64,000 nt of DNA from Bacteroidales bacterium (GTDB taxonomy: Bacteria > Bacteroidota > Bacteroidia > Bacteroidales > VadinHA17), in contig JALONT010000006.1 in assembly GCA_025454795.1 (NCBI GenBank), positions 1 to 64,000 of the forward strand, read 5' to 3'. The number at the start of each line of letters is the position of its first letter. Within the stretch, counting starts at the first letter, position 1. Under the pieces are notes generated by a model. That model was not told the DNA's origin and did no database searches. It saw only the letters and a program-made list of their open reading frames with translations. The position numbers and the translations under genes are program-made. Below, piece after piece: positions 44,405-53,481 of this stretch.

Positions 44405-44916
44405 TGATCAAGAAGCTTACGGTATGTTTCGTAGTTGTCATCATCGTAGGCAACGAAGATTACTTTTTCCGGCAAGGAATGTCTGTTTATAAATCTTTTT
44501 GTTTCATTTATCGCAATCAATGCTGCAAGGTCCTTAGGGAATCCATAAACACCTGTTGAAATACCGGGGAAAGCTATTGTCTTTATTTTGTTCTCTTTAG
44601 CCAGCTTAAGACTTGACTGATAGCATGATGCAAGCGACCCGGGTTCATCGCGATAACCACCATACCACATTGGTCCGACAGTATGAATAATGTGTCTGGC
44701 TTTGAGTTTGTAACCTTTTGTGATTTTTGCTTCACCGGTAATGCATCCCTTTAAGGACTCGCATTCTTTGTAAAGATCAGGACCGGCTGCTTTGTGTATT
44801 GCTCCGTCAACACCGCCGCCCCCCAGAAGTGAGTTATTTGCTGCATTAACAACGGCATCAACATCAAGTCTTGTAATGTCGCCCTTTATCAGTTCAATCC
44901 TCTTATTTTTCATCAC
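44401..44916 (-). CDS. Macrodomain protein (O-acetyl-ADP-ribose deacetylase-like)
   Basis: The 171-residue protein is a single macrodomain with the ADP-ribose-binding residues in VNAANNSLLGGGGVDGAIH, near residues 22-40, and FPGISTGVYGFP. Such proteins hydrolyse O-acetyl-ADP-ribose or remove ADP-ribose. It overlaps pheT by 4 bp (44913-44916) and the ubiA-like gene by 4 bp, so all three are read as one operon. A second ATG at 44913 gives an equivalent start. Confidence 0.9.
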   Translation of the reverse strand: MMKNKRIELIKGDITRLDVDAVVNAANNSLLGGGGVDGAIHKAAGPDLYKECESLKGCITGEAKITKGYKLKARHIIHTVGPMWYGGYRDEPGSLASCYQSSLKLAKENKIKTIAFPGISTGVYGFPKDLAALIAINETKRFINRHSLPEKVIFVAYDDDNYETYRKLLDQ

Positions 44917-47366
44917 CTGAGCCTGGCATCAAGTTCTTTTGTAAAAGCGCTTATCAGGCTATTCATTGTTTTATCAATACTCTTATCTGTAAGTGTTTTA
45001 AGGTCATCCCGCAGAATAAAGCTGACAGCATAGGATTTCTTATTGTTCCCCAGAGTATCGCTTTCATAGACATCAAATAGCCCGACCTCCTGAAGTATAT
45101 GTTTTTCTGTCCGGAATGCAATATCCCTGATCTGGCTGAATTTCACTCCTTTATCGAGCAGGAGAGCCAGATCCCTTCTTACCCATGGATATTTCGGGAG
45201 TTCTTTGTATGAGACTGTATGGTTGCTGATAATTTTTACCAGGAAATCCCATTCAATATGAGCATAGTAAACATCCTGTGCGATATCGAATTTCTTCAGA
45301 TATTCCTTTGAGATCCGGCCAGCCTCAGCAACCAGCTTATTATTAAATGAATATGAAACTGATTCGGCAAAATATTTTCTGTCACTGACACCTGAGGTTA
45401 AATCGTCTGTCTTTACCGATAGTCGCGAAAGAATCATTTCAACCGTTGATTTGATCCTGAAAAAATCTGTCGGGCTGGTTTTGTAATTCCATACCTGTGG
45501 ACCATCATTCCCTGTAATAAAAATATCGAGAGCCTTCTTCTCGGTGTAGTCTCCCGGAGAGGGGACTGGTTTTCCGGATTTTTTAAAGAAATAACAGTTC
45601 CCGAATTCGTACAGTTTAAGATCGGGATTCTGCCTGTTTATATTCCAGGTTACAGAGCTAAGTCCTCCGAATAAAAGGGACTGCCTCATTGCATTCAGGT
45701 CGGAACTGATAGGATTGGCCAGCATTACAAGTTGCTCATTGTCGAAATCTCCGTTCTCATAAAAAGATGCAGGGTTGAGCGAATTGCACATTATTTCTGA
45801 GTATCCGTTTGCAGTAAGCATATCGGAGATGATGTTCACGATCTTTTCCCTGTCGGGTTTTTCAGGATAAAAAAGTGTAGAGTTAATGTGATTGCTGATC
45901 TCCACATTATTATACCCGTATATTCTCAGGATCTCTTCAATTACATCGGCTTCGCGCTGTACATCAACCCTGTACAAAGGAATTTCGAGGTCCATTTTAT
46001 CCCCGTTTTCATGCAGAATCTTTATGTCGATTAATCCCAGAATCTTCTTAATTACCTGTCGGTCTATCTGTTTCCCAATAAGTCTGTCGATATTTTTAAA
46101 GCTAACTTCAAAATTTCGCCTTTTAATTTTTTTAGGGTATACATCAATTATTTCTGAGGATATCTTTCCCCCGGTAATCTCCTTAATAAGCATGATTGCT
46201 CTCTTTAGCGCCCAAGTTGTGATTTCAGGATCAGCGCCTCGTTCAAACCTGAATGAAGCATCGGTATTCAACCCGTGCCTTTTTGAAGTTTTCCTGATTG
46301 ATACCGGATTAAAATATGCACTCTCCAGAAAAATGTTCTTTGTGGAGAATGTAACTCCTGATTTTATTCCTCCGAATACTCCTGCAATGCACATGCCCTC
46401 CTTAGAATTACAGATCATCAGGTCTTTTGAAGAGAGGTTTCTTTCTGTTCCATCAAGAGTAACAAATTTTGATTTATCGGGCAGGTTTTTTACTATAACC
46501 TTTTTCCCGTCGATCATATCTGCATCGAAAGCATGCAGAGGCTGTCCTATCTCATGCTGGACAAAGTTGGTAATGTCGACAACATTATTGATCGGACTTA
46601 GACCTATTGCTCTTAGTTTATTTTTAAGCCATTCCGGTGATTCACCTATCGTGACACCGTTTATAGTTATGCCTGTATAACGCGGGCAATCTACACTATT
46701 CTCAATGATGACCTCACAGGGGTTACTGTTATTGTCAGGTTTAAAGCCTGTAACAGAGGGGAGCATCGCTTTTTTTGTTTCTCCTTCATTAATATTCAGA
46801 TAAGCTGCAAGATCCCTGGCTACTCCAAAATGTGAGCCGCTGTCTATCCTGTTGGGTGTAAGGCCGATCTCAAAAACATGATCTTTTACAATACTGAAAT
46901 ACTCCGAAGCAGGTGTTCCCGGAATAGCATTCTTATCAAGAATCATGATTCCCTCGTGCATTGTTCCCAGACCTAGTTCGTCTTCTGCGCAGATCATTCC
47001 TTCTGATAATTCTCCTCTGATTTTTGATTTTTTTATTTCGAGGCTTTCATCACCTTTAAACACAATTGTACCAGCTTTTGCAACCGGAACTTTTTGTCCT
47101 GCAGCCACATTGGGCGCTCCGCAAACGATATGAATGGGCTCACCGGACCCAACATTAACAGTGGTAACCGATAATTTATCAGCATCGGGGTGTTTTTTGC
47201 ATGTAAGAACTTCACCTATCACAACTCCTTTCAATCCACCTTTTACGGATTCCCATTCTTCTATTGCCTCAATCTCAAGACCAATCCCTGTAAGTATTTT
47301 TGCAATCGTTTCCGGGTCCTTATCAATATTTAAATAATCCTTGAGCCAGTTGTATGAGATCTTCAT
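44913..47366 (-). CDS. pheT: Phenylalanine--tRNA ligase beta subunit
   Basis: The 817-residue subunit has the N-terminal tRNA-binding OB fold (GVVIGEVLTCKKHPDADKL near residue 45), the B3/B4 editing region, the B5 domain and the C-terminal anticodon-binding fold (ELPKYPWVRRDLALLLDK). Length and order match PheT. The alpha subunit gene pheS is not in the window. It heads the operon with the macrodomain and ubiA-like genes and has a minus-strand promoter box at 47392-47399. Confidence 0.95.
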   Translation of the reverse strand: MKISYNWLKDYLNIDKDPETIAKILTGIGLEIEAIEEWESVKGGLKGVVIGEVLTCKKHPDADKLSVTTVNVGSGEPIHIVCGAPNVAAGQKVPVAKAGTIVFKGDESLEIKKSKIRGELSEGMICAEDELGLGTMHEGIMILDKNAIPGTPASEYFSIVKDHVFEIGLTPNRIDSGSHFGVARDLAAYLNINEGETKKAMLPSVTGFKPDNNSNPCEVIIENSVDCPRYTGITINGVTIGESPEWLKNKLRAIGLSPINNVVDITNFVQHEIGQPLHAFDADMIDGKKVIVKNLPDKSKFVTLDGTERNLSSKDLMICNSKEGMCIAGVFGGIKSGVTFSTKNIFLESAYFNPVSIRKTSKRHGLNTDASFRFERGADPEITTWALKRAIMLIKEITGGKISSEIIDVYPKKIKRRNFEVSFKNIDRLIGKQIDRQVIKKILGLIDIKILHENGDKMDLEIPLYRVDVQREADVIEEILRIYGYNNVEISNHINSTLFYPEKPDREKIVNIISDMLTANGYSEIMCNSLNPASFYENGDFDNEQLVMLANPISSDLNAMRQSLLFGGLSSVTWNINRQNPDLKLYEFGNCYFFKKSGKPVPSPGDYTEKKALDIFITGNDGPQVWNYKTSPTDFFRIKSTVEMILSRLSVKTDDLTSGVSDRKYFAESVSYSFNNKLVAEAGRISKEYLKKFDIAQDVYYAHIEWDFLVKIISNHTVSYKELPKYPWVRRDLALLLDKGVKFSQIRDIAFRTEKHILQEVGLFDVYESDTLGNNKKSYAVSFILRDDLKTLTDKSIDKTMNSLISAFTKELDARLR

Positions 47367-47391
47367 TTTTTCAAATAATATTAACAGAAGG

Positions 47392-47399
47392 CAAAAGTA
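47392..47399 (-). promoter_or_regulatory. Candidate -7 box TACTTTTG of pheT
   Basis: Read leftward, 47399-47392 is TACTTTTG, 25 bp before the pheT start and identical to the box of the leftward hydrogenase sensor operon. It is divergent from the surE box at 47424-47431. Confidence 0.5.
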
Positions 47400-47423
47400 A
47401 GAATTTTAAGAGAGGTAATTATC

Positions 47424-47431
47424 TATCTTTG
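47424..47431 (+). promoter_or_regulatory. Candidate -7 box TATCTTTG of surE
   Basis: TATCTTTG matches TAnnTTTG and lies 18 bp before the surE ATG at 47450. Confidence 0.55.
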
Positions 47432-47449
47432 TAAACAAACTTATAATTA

Positions 47450-48241
47450 ATGGTTGTTGAAAAAAGTGATAAGCTGATTCTTCTGACTAACGATGATGGT
47501 TTGTATGCCGCCGGTCTGAAGACTCTTTTTGAGGTGATGGAAGAATTCGGAAAGGTCGTACTTATCTCGACCGCAGAAAGTATGTCGGGGATGTCTCAGG
47601 CTCTTACAGTTAAAACACCTCTTCGTGTTAAGCTTCTTGAAGAGAACGAAAAACACAGGATTTATCAATGCAACGGAACTCCCACCGACAGCGTTAAACT
47701 TGCTGTAAATCAATTGCTTGAAAGGATACCTGATTTCGTGGTTGCGGGTATTAACCATGGAGCCAATGCCTCTGTGAGTGTTTTATACTCCGGTACAATG
47801 GCTGCAACCCTTGAAGGGTGCCTTTACGGTATCAGTTCAGTGGGATTTTCTCTTAACAACTTTTCCCCGACAGCCGATTTTTCAGTCTGCAAAAAGTATA
47901 TAAGGATTGTAATGAAAAATCTGACTGATGAACCTTTTCCTCCGGGGATATGTCTGAATGTCAATATCCCCGCTGTTCCGGTGGAAGAGATTAAAGGTAT
48001 CAGGATCTGCCGGCAATCGAAAGGTAACTGGAAAGAGGAGTTTGAGAAGAGAAAGGACCCGATGGGCAAAAATTACTACTGGCTTACAGGCTTCTTCCAG
48101 AATCATGAACCGGAGTCTGAAGATACAGATGAATGGGCTCTCACAAATAATTATGTTTCCCTTGTCCCGGTAACGGTCGATATGACCGCACACTGGTATC
48201 TTGATAAACTAAAGAAAAGATTTGAAAATGACACTGCCTGA
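47450..48241 (+). CDS. surE: 5'/3'-nucleotidase SurE
   Basis: The 263-residue phosphatase has the metal-binding motif LLTNDDGLYAAGL at residues 10-22 and the GTPTDSV motif near 78. SurE removes phosphate from nucleoside monophosphates and is linked to stationary-phase survival. It starts an operon with a small membrane protein and lpxB. Confidence 0.93.
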   Translation: MVVEKSDKLILLTNDDGLYAAGLKTLFEVMEEFGKVVLISTAESMSGMSQALTVKTPLRVKLLEENEKHRIYQCNGTPTDSVKLAVNQLLERIPDFVVAGINHGANASVSVLYSGTMAATLEGCLYGISSVGFSLNNFSPTADFSVCKKYIRIVMKNLTDEPFPPGICLNVNIPAVPVEEIKGIRICRQSKGNWKEEFEKRKDPMGKNYYWLTGFFQNHEPESEDTDEWALTNNYVSLVPVTVDMTAHWYLDKLKKRFENDTA

Positions 48242-48527
48242 GAAATATGATAAACTGGCAACCGGGATTATCTCGGGATTCCTGCTTCCGTTTATGATTG
48301 CCATTCTGATTTTTCTTTTTTCAAAAAGTGATCCCAGTCTGAAATCATGGCTTGCCAAAATTTCAGAAGCAAATATTATAACTCATATTATAACTTTATG
48401 TGTATTCCCGAATGTAGCCATATTCATGCTGTTCAATCATTTTGATATGCTACGGGCCTCCCGGGGTGTACTTGGTGTGACAATTTTCTGGGCTGTAGTT
48501 GTCTTTGGGATTTATTTTTTCAAATGA
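48228..48527 (+). CDS. Small membrane protein of unknown function
   Basis: The 99-residue protein has three hydrophobic segments (about residues 14-33, 50-69 and 78-98) and no recognised motif. Its ATG overlaps the 3' end of surE and its stop overlaps the lpxB ATG, so it is coupled to both. A role near lipid A synthesis is possible from position only. Confidence 0.75.
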   Translation: MTLPEKYDKLATGIISGFLLPFMIAILIFLFSKSDPSLKSWLAKISEANIITHIITLCVFPNVAIFMLFNHFDMLRASRGVLGVTIFWAVVVFGIYFFK

Positions 48528-49675
48528 AGTATTTTTTAATAGCCGGTGAACAATCAGGTGACCTTCACGGCTCAAACCTGATTAAGGAACTTTTCAATGC
48601 TGACAGTAGCGCAGAAATAACTTCCTGGGGGGGTGATCTAATGGAAGGCGCAGGAGCCAGACTGCTGATGCATTACAGGAAAACAGCATTCATGGGTTTC
48701 GTTGTAGTTCTGAAGAACCTGAAAACAATAGCAAGGAATCTGAGACTTTGTAAACAGCAGATTTCCGAATATAAACCTGATGTTGTAATCCTGATAGATT
48801 ATCCGGGATTCAATCTTCGGATAGCAGAATATGCCAGAGCTGAAGGATTTAAGGTTTTTTATTATATCTCTCCGAAATTCTGGGCATGGAAAGAAAAAAG
48901 GGTTAATAAGATAAAAAAGTATGTCGACAGAATGTATATTATTTTCCCGTTTGAGAGAGAATTTTACAGTAAGCATGGCATTAATGTCGAATACAGAGGT
49001 AATCCGCTTGTCGATGAGACTGAAAGGAGGATAGCAATACTCCCTTCAAAGGAAGAGATCAGTAAATCTCTCGGTATAGGTGATAAACCAGTGATAGCGC
49101 TGCTTGCAGGAAGCCGCTCTCATGAAGTTGAATCGATGTTGCCGGAAATGATCAGGGTAGTTTCAAGCTTCCCTGATTATCAGTTTGTACTTGCCGGTGT
49201 CAAAAACCTTCCTGATGAGTTATACCTCAGGATAATTGAAAATGAACCGGTAAAACTTGTAACCGATAAAACGTACGAGCTGTTAAGAATTGCTGATGCA
49301 GCTCTTGTAGCATCAGGGACTGCAACTCTTGAAACAGCACTTTTTGATACACCACAAGTTGTTTGTTTTAAAGGAGACTTTTTTTCAATGCTCATCGCCT
49401 GGATAGTTGTAAAGGTTAAATATATCTCGCTTGTCAATCTTATAATGAACGAGGAAGTAGTTAAGGAAGTGCTTGGATATCTGGTAAATAAGAAGAATCT
49501 GGAAAAAGAACTCAAAGTAATACTTCCAGGCGGGGAGAAGCGTGAAAAAATGCTTGCCGGCTATAAAATCTTAAAGCAGAAGCTGGGTCCGGCAGGGGCC
49601 TCGGCGAGGATTGCCGGTGATATGGTCAGGGAACTGAGTGAGGTTACTCATGACAAAAATGAAAAAAATCGATAA
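48524..49675 (+). CDS. lpxB: Lipid-A-disaccharide synthase
   Basis: The 383-residue glycosyltransferase (GT19) joins UDP-2,3-diacylglucosamine and lipid X. It has the N-terminal GEQSGDLHGSNLI motif (residues 8-20), YYISPKFWAWKEKR near 115 and LLAGSRSHEVE near 190. It implies a Gram-negative outer membrane. It overlaps the small upstream gene by 4 bp. Confidence 0.94.
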   Translation: MKYFLIAGEQSGDLHGSNLIKELFNADSSAEITSWGGDLMEGAGARLLMHYRKTAFMGFVVVLKNLKTIARNLRLCKQQISEYKPDVVILIDYPGFNLRIAEYARAEGFKVFYYISPKFWAWKEKRVNKIKKYVDRMYIIFPFEREFYSKHGINVEYRGNPLVDETERRIAILPSKEEISKSLGIGDKPVIALLAGSRSHEVESMLPEMIRVVSSFPDYQFVLAGVKNLPDELYLRIIENEPVKLVTDKTYELLRIADAALVASGTATLETALFDTPQVVCFKGDFFSMLIAWIVVKVKYISLVNLIMNEEVVKEVLGYLVNKKNLEKELKVILPGGEKREKMLAGYKILKQKLGPAGASARIAGDMVRELSEVTHDKNEKNR

Positions 49676-50954
49676 TACTTTATTAACCACTGAGTTACAC
49701 GGAGTATCACAGAGAAGAACACAGAGAAGGTCTCCATACAAATTATGCAGAGTTGCTCCGTGGAAACCCCGTGTTACTCCGTGGTTAACTTATCAAATCT
49801 TTCAGCAAAGTTTAAAAATATTTATAGTAACAATTTTCCTTACTTATACATTTCCCGGCTATTTAACAGCCCAGGTAAGGATCCGGATCTTTGCAGACCA
49901 TTCACCTGAGTCGGCAGTATTTTCAGTCAGCGCTGGTAAGTATGAGGTGAATACTTATAAAGGAGTTAATGTACTACTTGTAAAGGGGAACCTTTTAGTA
50001 ATCTCTAAACTTAACGGGAGATTGGCTGTAAAAGCCATGGGTTCCGAAGGTGTAATTTGTGATTCAGTAACTCTTTCAGGTTTAACAGGCAACGATTCAT
50101 TTACACTCCGGCTGAATGACAAAATTCCGTTGAGGCAATCTTATTCCGGCGATCTTCAATGTCTTCCGGACTTCGGGACTCTTTTGTTCATCAACATTTG
50201 TGATATAGAATCATATATCGCCGGAGTCGTAAGGGCTGAAGGAGGTTCGGGTAAAAACCCGGAGTATGTTAAAACTCAGTCCATTATTGCCCGGACTTAC
50301 ATGTACAGGTATTTTGATAAGCATTTTGCTGACAGATTTAATCTTTGCGACAATACTCATTGCCAGGCCTTTAACGGAATTACCACTGATACTCTTGTAA
50401 TCCGGGCCGCCATTGAAACAAGAGGCCTTGTGATCCTGGGACCTGACACTTCTCTGATCATTTCGGCATTCCACTCCAATTGCGGAGGGGAAACTGCACC
50501 ATCGGAAGATGTCTGGCTCTCTGGTCAGCCTTATCTCAGGAAAGTAACTGATCCTTATTGTCTTGCATCAAGGAATGCATTATGGCAGAGAGTCATAAGC
50601 TTAAGTGAATGGACAAGTTATCTGAAGAAGAACGGATTCACGGGGAGTGTGGACGACACTTCTTTGTTAAATTTTTCACAATTCACGCGGAAAAAGGATT
50701 ACAAAGCGGGAAGCTATTCAATCCCTCTGCGAAAGATCAGGGAAGATCTGAACTTTCGGTCATCATTTTTTTCAGTTACAACTAAAAAAGATTCTGTTGT
50801 AATAAAAGGGAAAGGCTATGGACATGGTGTTGGTCTGTGTCAGGAGGGTGCAATGGCAATGGCATCAAAAGGATTTGATTATAAGCAGATTATTGAGTTT
50901 TATTATGCGGGAGTGAGAATTACGGATATAAAGAATGCAGTAAGGGAGAAATGA
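49659..50954 (+). CDS. SpoIID/LytB-domain protein
   Basis: The 431-residue frame contains a SpoIID domain (about residues 175-430). Its segments include YIAGVVRAEGG, SIIARTYMYRYF, HSNCGGETAPSEDVW and GYGHGVGLCQEGAMAMA. SpoIID proteins cleave denuded glycan strands of peptidoglycan. The N-terminus is unusual: between the ATG at 49659 and the hydrophobic signal-like stretch (IFIVTIFLTYTFPGYLTA, near residue 57) the frame reads through a CACAGAG-family repeat. Either the protein has an added tail before its signal anchor or a non-ATG start near 49800 is used. Overlap with lpxB argues for co-transcription. Confidence 0.82.
   Translation: MKKIDNTLLTTELHGVSQRRTQRRSPYKLCRVAPWKPRVTPWLTYQIFQQSLKIFIVTIFLTYTFPGYLTAQVRIRIFADHSPESAVFSVSAGKYEVNTYKGVNVLLVKGNLLVISKLNGRLAVKAMGSEGVICDSVTLSGLTGNDSFTLRLNDKIPLRQSYSGDLQCLPDFGTLLFINICDIESYIAGVVRAEGGSGKNPEYVKTQSIIARTYMYRYFDKHFADRFNLCDNTHCQAFNGITTDTLVIRAAIETRGLVILGPDTSLIISAFHSNCGGETAPSEDVWLSGQPYLRKVTDPYCLASRNALWQRVISLSEWTSYLKKNGFTGSVDDTSLLNFSQFTRKKDYKAGSYSIPLRKIREDLNFRSSFFSVTTKKDSVVIKGKGYGHGVGLCQEGAMAMASKGFDYKQIIEFYYAGVRITDIKNAVREK
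49678..49793. repeat. CACAGAG-family repeat in the 5' end of the SpoIID gene
   Basis: Units such as TTAACCACTGAGTTACACGG, ATCACAGAGAAGAACACAGA and the inverse CCGTGTTACTCCGTGGTTAA form a long imperfect inverted repeat. The outer arms are TTAACCAC/GTGGTTAA. It is the clearest member of the family and sits inside the open frame of the SpoIID gene. Confidence 0.8.
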
Positions 50955-50985
50955 ATATGCTTACATGTGACAATTCTAATTTGAT

Positions 50986-50993
50986 TATTTTTG
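50986..50993 (+). promoter_or_regulatory. Candidate -7 box TATTTTTG of gldF
   Basis: TATTTTTG matches TAnnTTTG and lies 16 bp before the gldF ATG at 51010. Confidence 0.5.
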
Positions 50994-51009
50994 CCAATTA
51001 ACCATAAGT

Positions 51010-51753
51010 ATGTTTGCAATTTTCAGGAAAGAGATAAGCGGGTTTTTCAGCAGTCTTACAGGATATATTGTAATCATTGTATTCCTCCTGATTAACAGCT
51101 TGTTTATGTGGGTATTTCCCGGTGAATGGAATGTTTTCGACAGTGGCTATGCAGGGCTCGACACTCTCTTCTTCCTTTCCCCATGGGTTTTCCTGTTCCT
51201 GGTACCTGCTGTTACTATGAGAATGATTGCTGAAGAAAAAAGGCTGGGGACACTGGAACTTATCTATTCCAAACCTGTTACCGAAAGGGAAATTATCTGG
51301 GGCAAATACCTGGCTTCTGTGGCACTTGTTCTTCTTTCACTTCTTCCCTGTCTTATCTGGTACCTTTCGGTTTACCTGCTTGGTGAGACTCCTGGTAATC
51401 TTGACAAAGGAGGAACATGGGGTGCATTTATAGGGCTTTTTTTCCTGGCAGCCGTTTATGCCTCAGCAGGTATTTTTGCTTCATCACTTACAGATAACCA
51501 GGTAATTGCATTCATTATTGCCGTAGTGATCTGTTTTATACTTTTTATGGGATTCGATTCAATAGCTTACCTGCCCGGACTTAAAAGAATTGACGAATTC
51601 GTTACTAATCTCGGGATAAATGAACATTATAAATCAATGAGCAGAGGTGTCATTGATATAAGGGATATTGTATACTTCATTGCTCTTTCTGCTATTTTTA
51701 ATGAAGCTACCAGGATTGTTTTGTTATCACGTAAATGGAAGAAAAAAAGCTGA
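51010..51753 (+). CDS. gldF: Gliding-motility ABC transporter permease GldF
   Basis: The 247-residue protein has six hydrophobic segments and the conserved EEKRLGTLELIYSKPVTERE segment typical of GldF/NosY-type permeases. With GldG and the ATPase GldA (not in this window) it forms an ABC transporter required for gliding in model Bacteroidetes. Many non-gliding members also have it, so motility is not proven. It is 3 bp before gldG. Confidence 0.9.
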   Translation: MFAIFRKEISGFFSSLTGYIVIIVFLLINSLFMWVFPGEWNVFDSGYAGLDTLFFLSPWVFLFLVPAVTMRMIAEEKRLGTLELIYSKPVTEREIIWGKYLASVALVLLSLLPCLIWYLSVYLLGETPGNLDKGGTWGAFIGLFFLAAVYASAGIFASSLTDNQVIAFIIAVVICFILFMGFDSIAYLPGLKRIDEFVTNLGINEHYKSMSRGVIDIRDIVYFIALSAIFNEATRIVLLSRKWKKKS

Positions 51754-51756
51754 GTT

Positions 51757-53481
51757 ATGGCTGAAAAAAAGGATAACAGAAATATCAGAATGAAAAGCTG
51801 GGTGCAATTCATTGTTACCGTAACAGCAATTATCCTGCTGGTATCTGCTTTTAACTCAATTCGTCTCAGGGTTGACCTTACAGAGGACCGGCGTTATACG
51901 CTTTCTGAGCCAACCCTGGCTGTGCTCGACGGAATAAAGGATGATATCTATATACAGGTTTACCTGGATGGTGAGATGCCTGTTCCTTTAAAACGGCTAC
52001 GCCGGTCGGTGGGAGAGATGCTTGAAGAGTTCAGGATTGTATCGGGGAAACAAATTGATTATGAGTTCATTAATCCAGCGGATTCCAGGGATGCCAGGCA
52101 GAGAGATGCCCAATATTCTGAGCTTTACAACAAAGGGTTGAATCCTGTTAATATTCAGGCAGGCGATGAGGAGGGCGGCTCATTGCAGAAGATGATCTTC
52201 CCCGGTATGATTGTCAACTACAACGGGATAGAAGTCCCGGTAAACTTTTTAAAGAACAATCAGTCGGTCTCTTATGAGCAGAATATCCTGCATTCTATGG
52301 AAAGTCTTGAATATGAGATGATCCAGACAATAGCTGCCATAACATCTGATACAATTTATAAAGTTGCATTTCTTGAAGGACATGAAGAACTTCCGGAGGT
52401 TGAGGTGGCGGATCTGACCATTAACCTTGCAAAATATTTTACTGTCGACAGAGGAACCATCGGTGGCAAAGCAGGAATACTGGATAATTACTCTGCCGTG
52501 ATTGTGGCAGGTCCTGAAAAAGAATTCAGCGAATCTGATAAACTTGTTCTTGACCAGTACATTATGAATGGTGGCAGAGTTATATGGCTTTTTGAAGAGG
52601 TGGCAGTAAGCGCCGACAGCCTTGTTCAAGGAGAAAGTGTCGGACTTTATCATCCGCTAAATCTTGAGGATCAGCTTTTTAGATATGGCGCAAGAGTTAA
52701 TCCTGAACTGGTTCAGGATCTCGAATGCATGGTTGTACCCTTGTCAGTCACGACAGGCGCTGAGCAGAAACAGATTGTACCTGCACCATTTGTCTATTAT
52801 CCGCTGCTTTCACCCAATCAAAATCACCCGGTAACAAGGAACATAAATAAGGTCAGGGGATTATTCGTAAATTCCATTGATACGGTTGGTCTCGACCCGG
52901 CAATAAAAAAAACAATCCTTTTATCAACCTCTGCTTTATCCCGCACTCTGACACCACCGCTCCTTATAAGCATGAGAGAGGCCTCTCAGGTTCCTGACGA
53001 GAAGTATTTTAACAGGCCGGGACTTCCGGTTGCGGTTTTGCTGGAAGGCACTTTCCCTTCAGCATTTAAGAACAGGATGACAGGCAAACTGATCTCCGAC
53101 AGGAATTTCAGGCTAAAAACAGAAAGCTCCGAGACAAAAATGATAGTTATTTCTGATGGTGATATAATAAGAAATGATGTCCGCAGATCAGGGACAACTG
53201 CTACACCTTATCCTCTCGGTCTTGACAGGTATTCAGGACAGATGTTCGGGAATCGCGATTTCCTTATTAACTGCATGAACTATCTGGTCGACGATAACGG
53301 ACTTATGGAACTCCGGTCGAGAGAAATGAAACTCAGGCTCCTTAATAAGCCGAAAATCCGGACTGAAAAAACAAAGTGGCAGCTGGTTAATATTGGACTT
53401 CCGGTTCTTCTGGTTATTCTTGCCGGAATGATTTATGGATTTTTCAGAAAAAGAAAATATACCAAAATCGTCAATGAATAA
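51757..53481 (+). CDS. gldG: Gliding-motility-associated ABC transporter component GldG
   Basis: The 574-residue protein has one N-terminal membrane segment, a large periplasmic domain (with LRVDLTEDRRYTLSEPTL near residue 32) and a C-terminal membrane segment, matching GldG. It pairs with GldF. It overlaps the DUF4340 gene by 8 bp. Confidence 0.9.
   Translation: MAEKKDNRNIRMKSWVQFIVTVTAIILLVSAFNSIRLRVDLTEDRRYTLSEPTLAVLDGIKDDIYIQVYLDGEMPVPLKRLRRSVGEMLEEFRIVSGKQIDYEFINPADSRDARQRDAQYSELYNKGLNPVNIQAGDEEGGSLQKMIFPGMIVNYNGIEVPVNFLKNNQSVSYEQNILHSMESLEYEMIQTIAAITSDTIYKVAFLEGHEELPEVEVADLTINLAKYFTVDRGTIGGKAGILDNYSAVIVAGPEKEFSESDKLVLDQYIMNGGRVIWLFEEVAVSADSLVQGESVGLYHPLNLEDQLFRYGARVNPELVQDLECMVVPLSVTTGAEQKQIVPAPFVYYPLLSPNQNHPVTRNINKVRGLFVNSIDTVGLDPAIKKTILLSTSALSRTLTPPLLISMREASQVPDEKYFNRPGLPVAVLLEGTFPSAFKNRMTGKLISDRNFRLKTESSETKMIVISDGDIIRNDVRRSGTTATPYPLGLDRYSGQMFGNRDFLINCMNYLVDDNGLMELRSREMKLRLLNKPKIRTEKTKWQLVNIGLPVLLVILAGMIYGFFRKRKYTKIVNE

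Noticed and set aside
45892-46680. 262-codon open frame on the plus strand
   Set aside because: It lies entirely inside pheT on the other strand, has a biased composition and no family features; it is a shadow frame.
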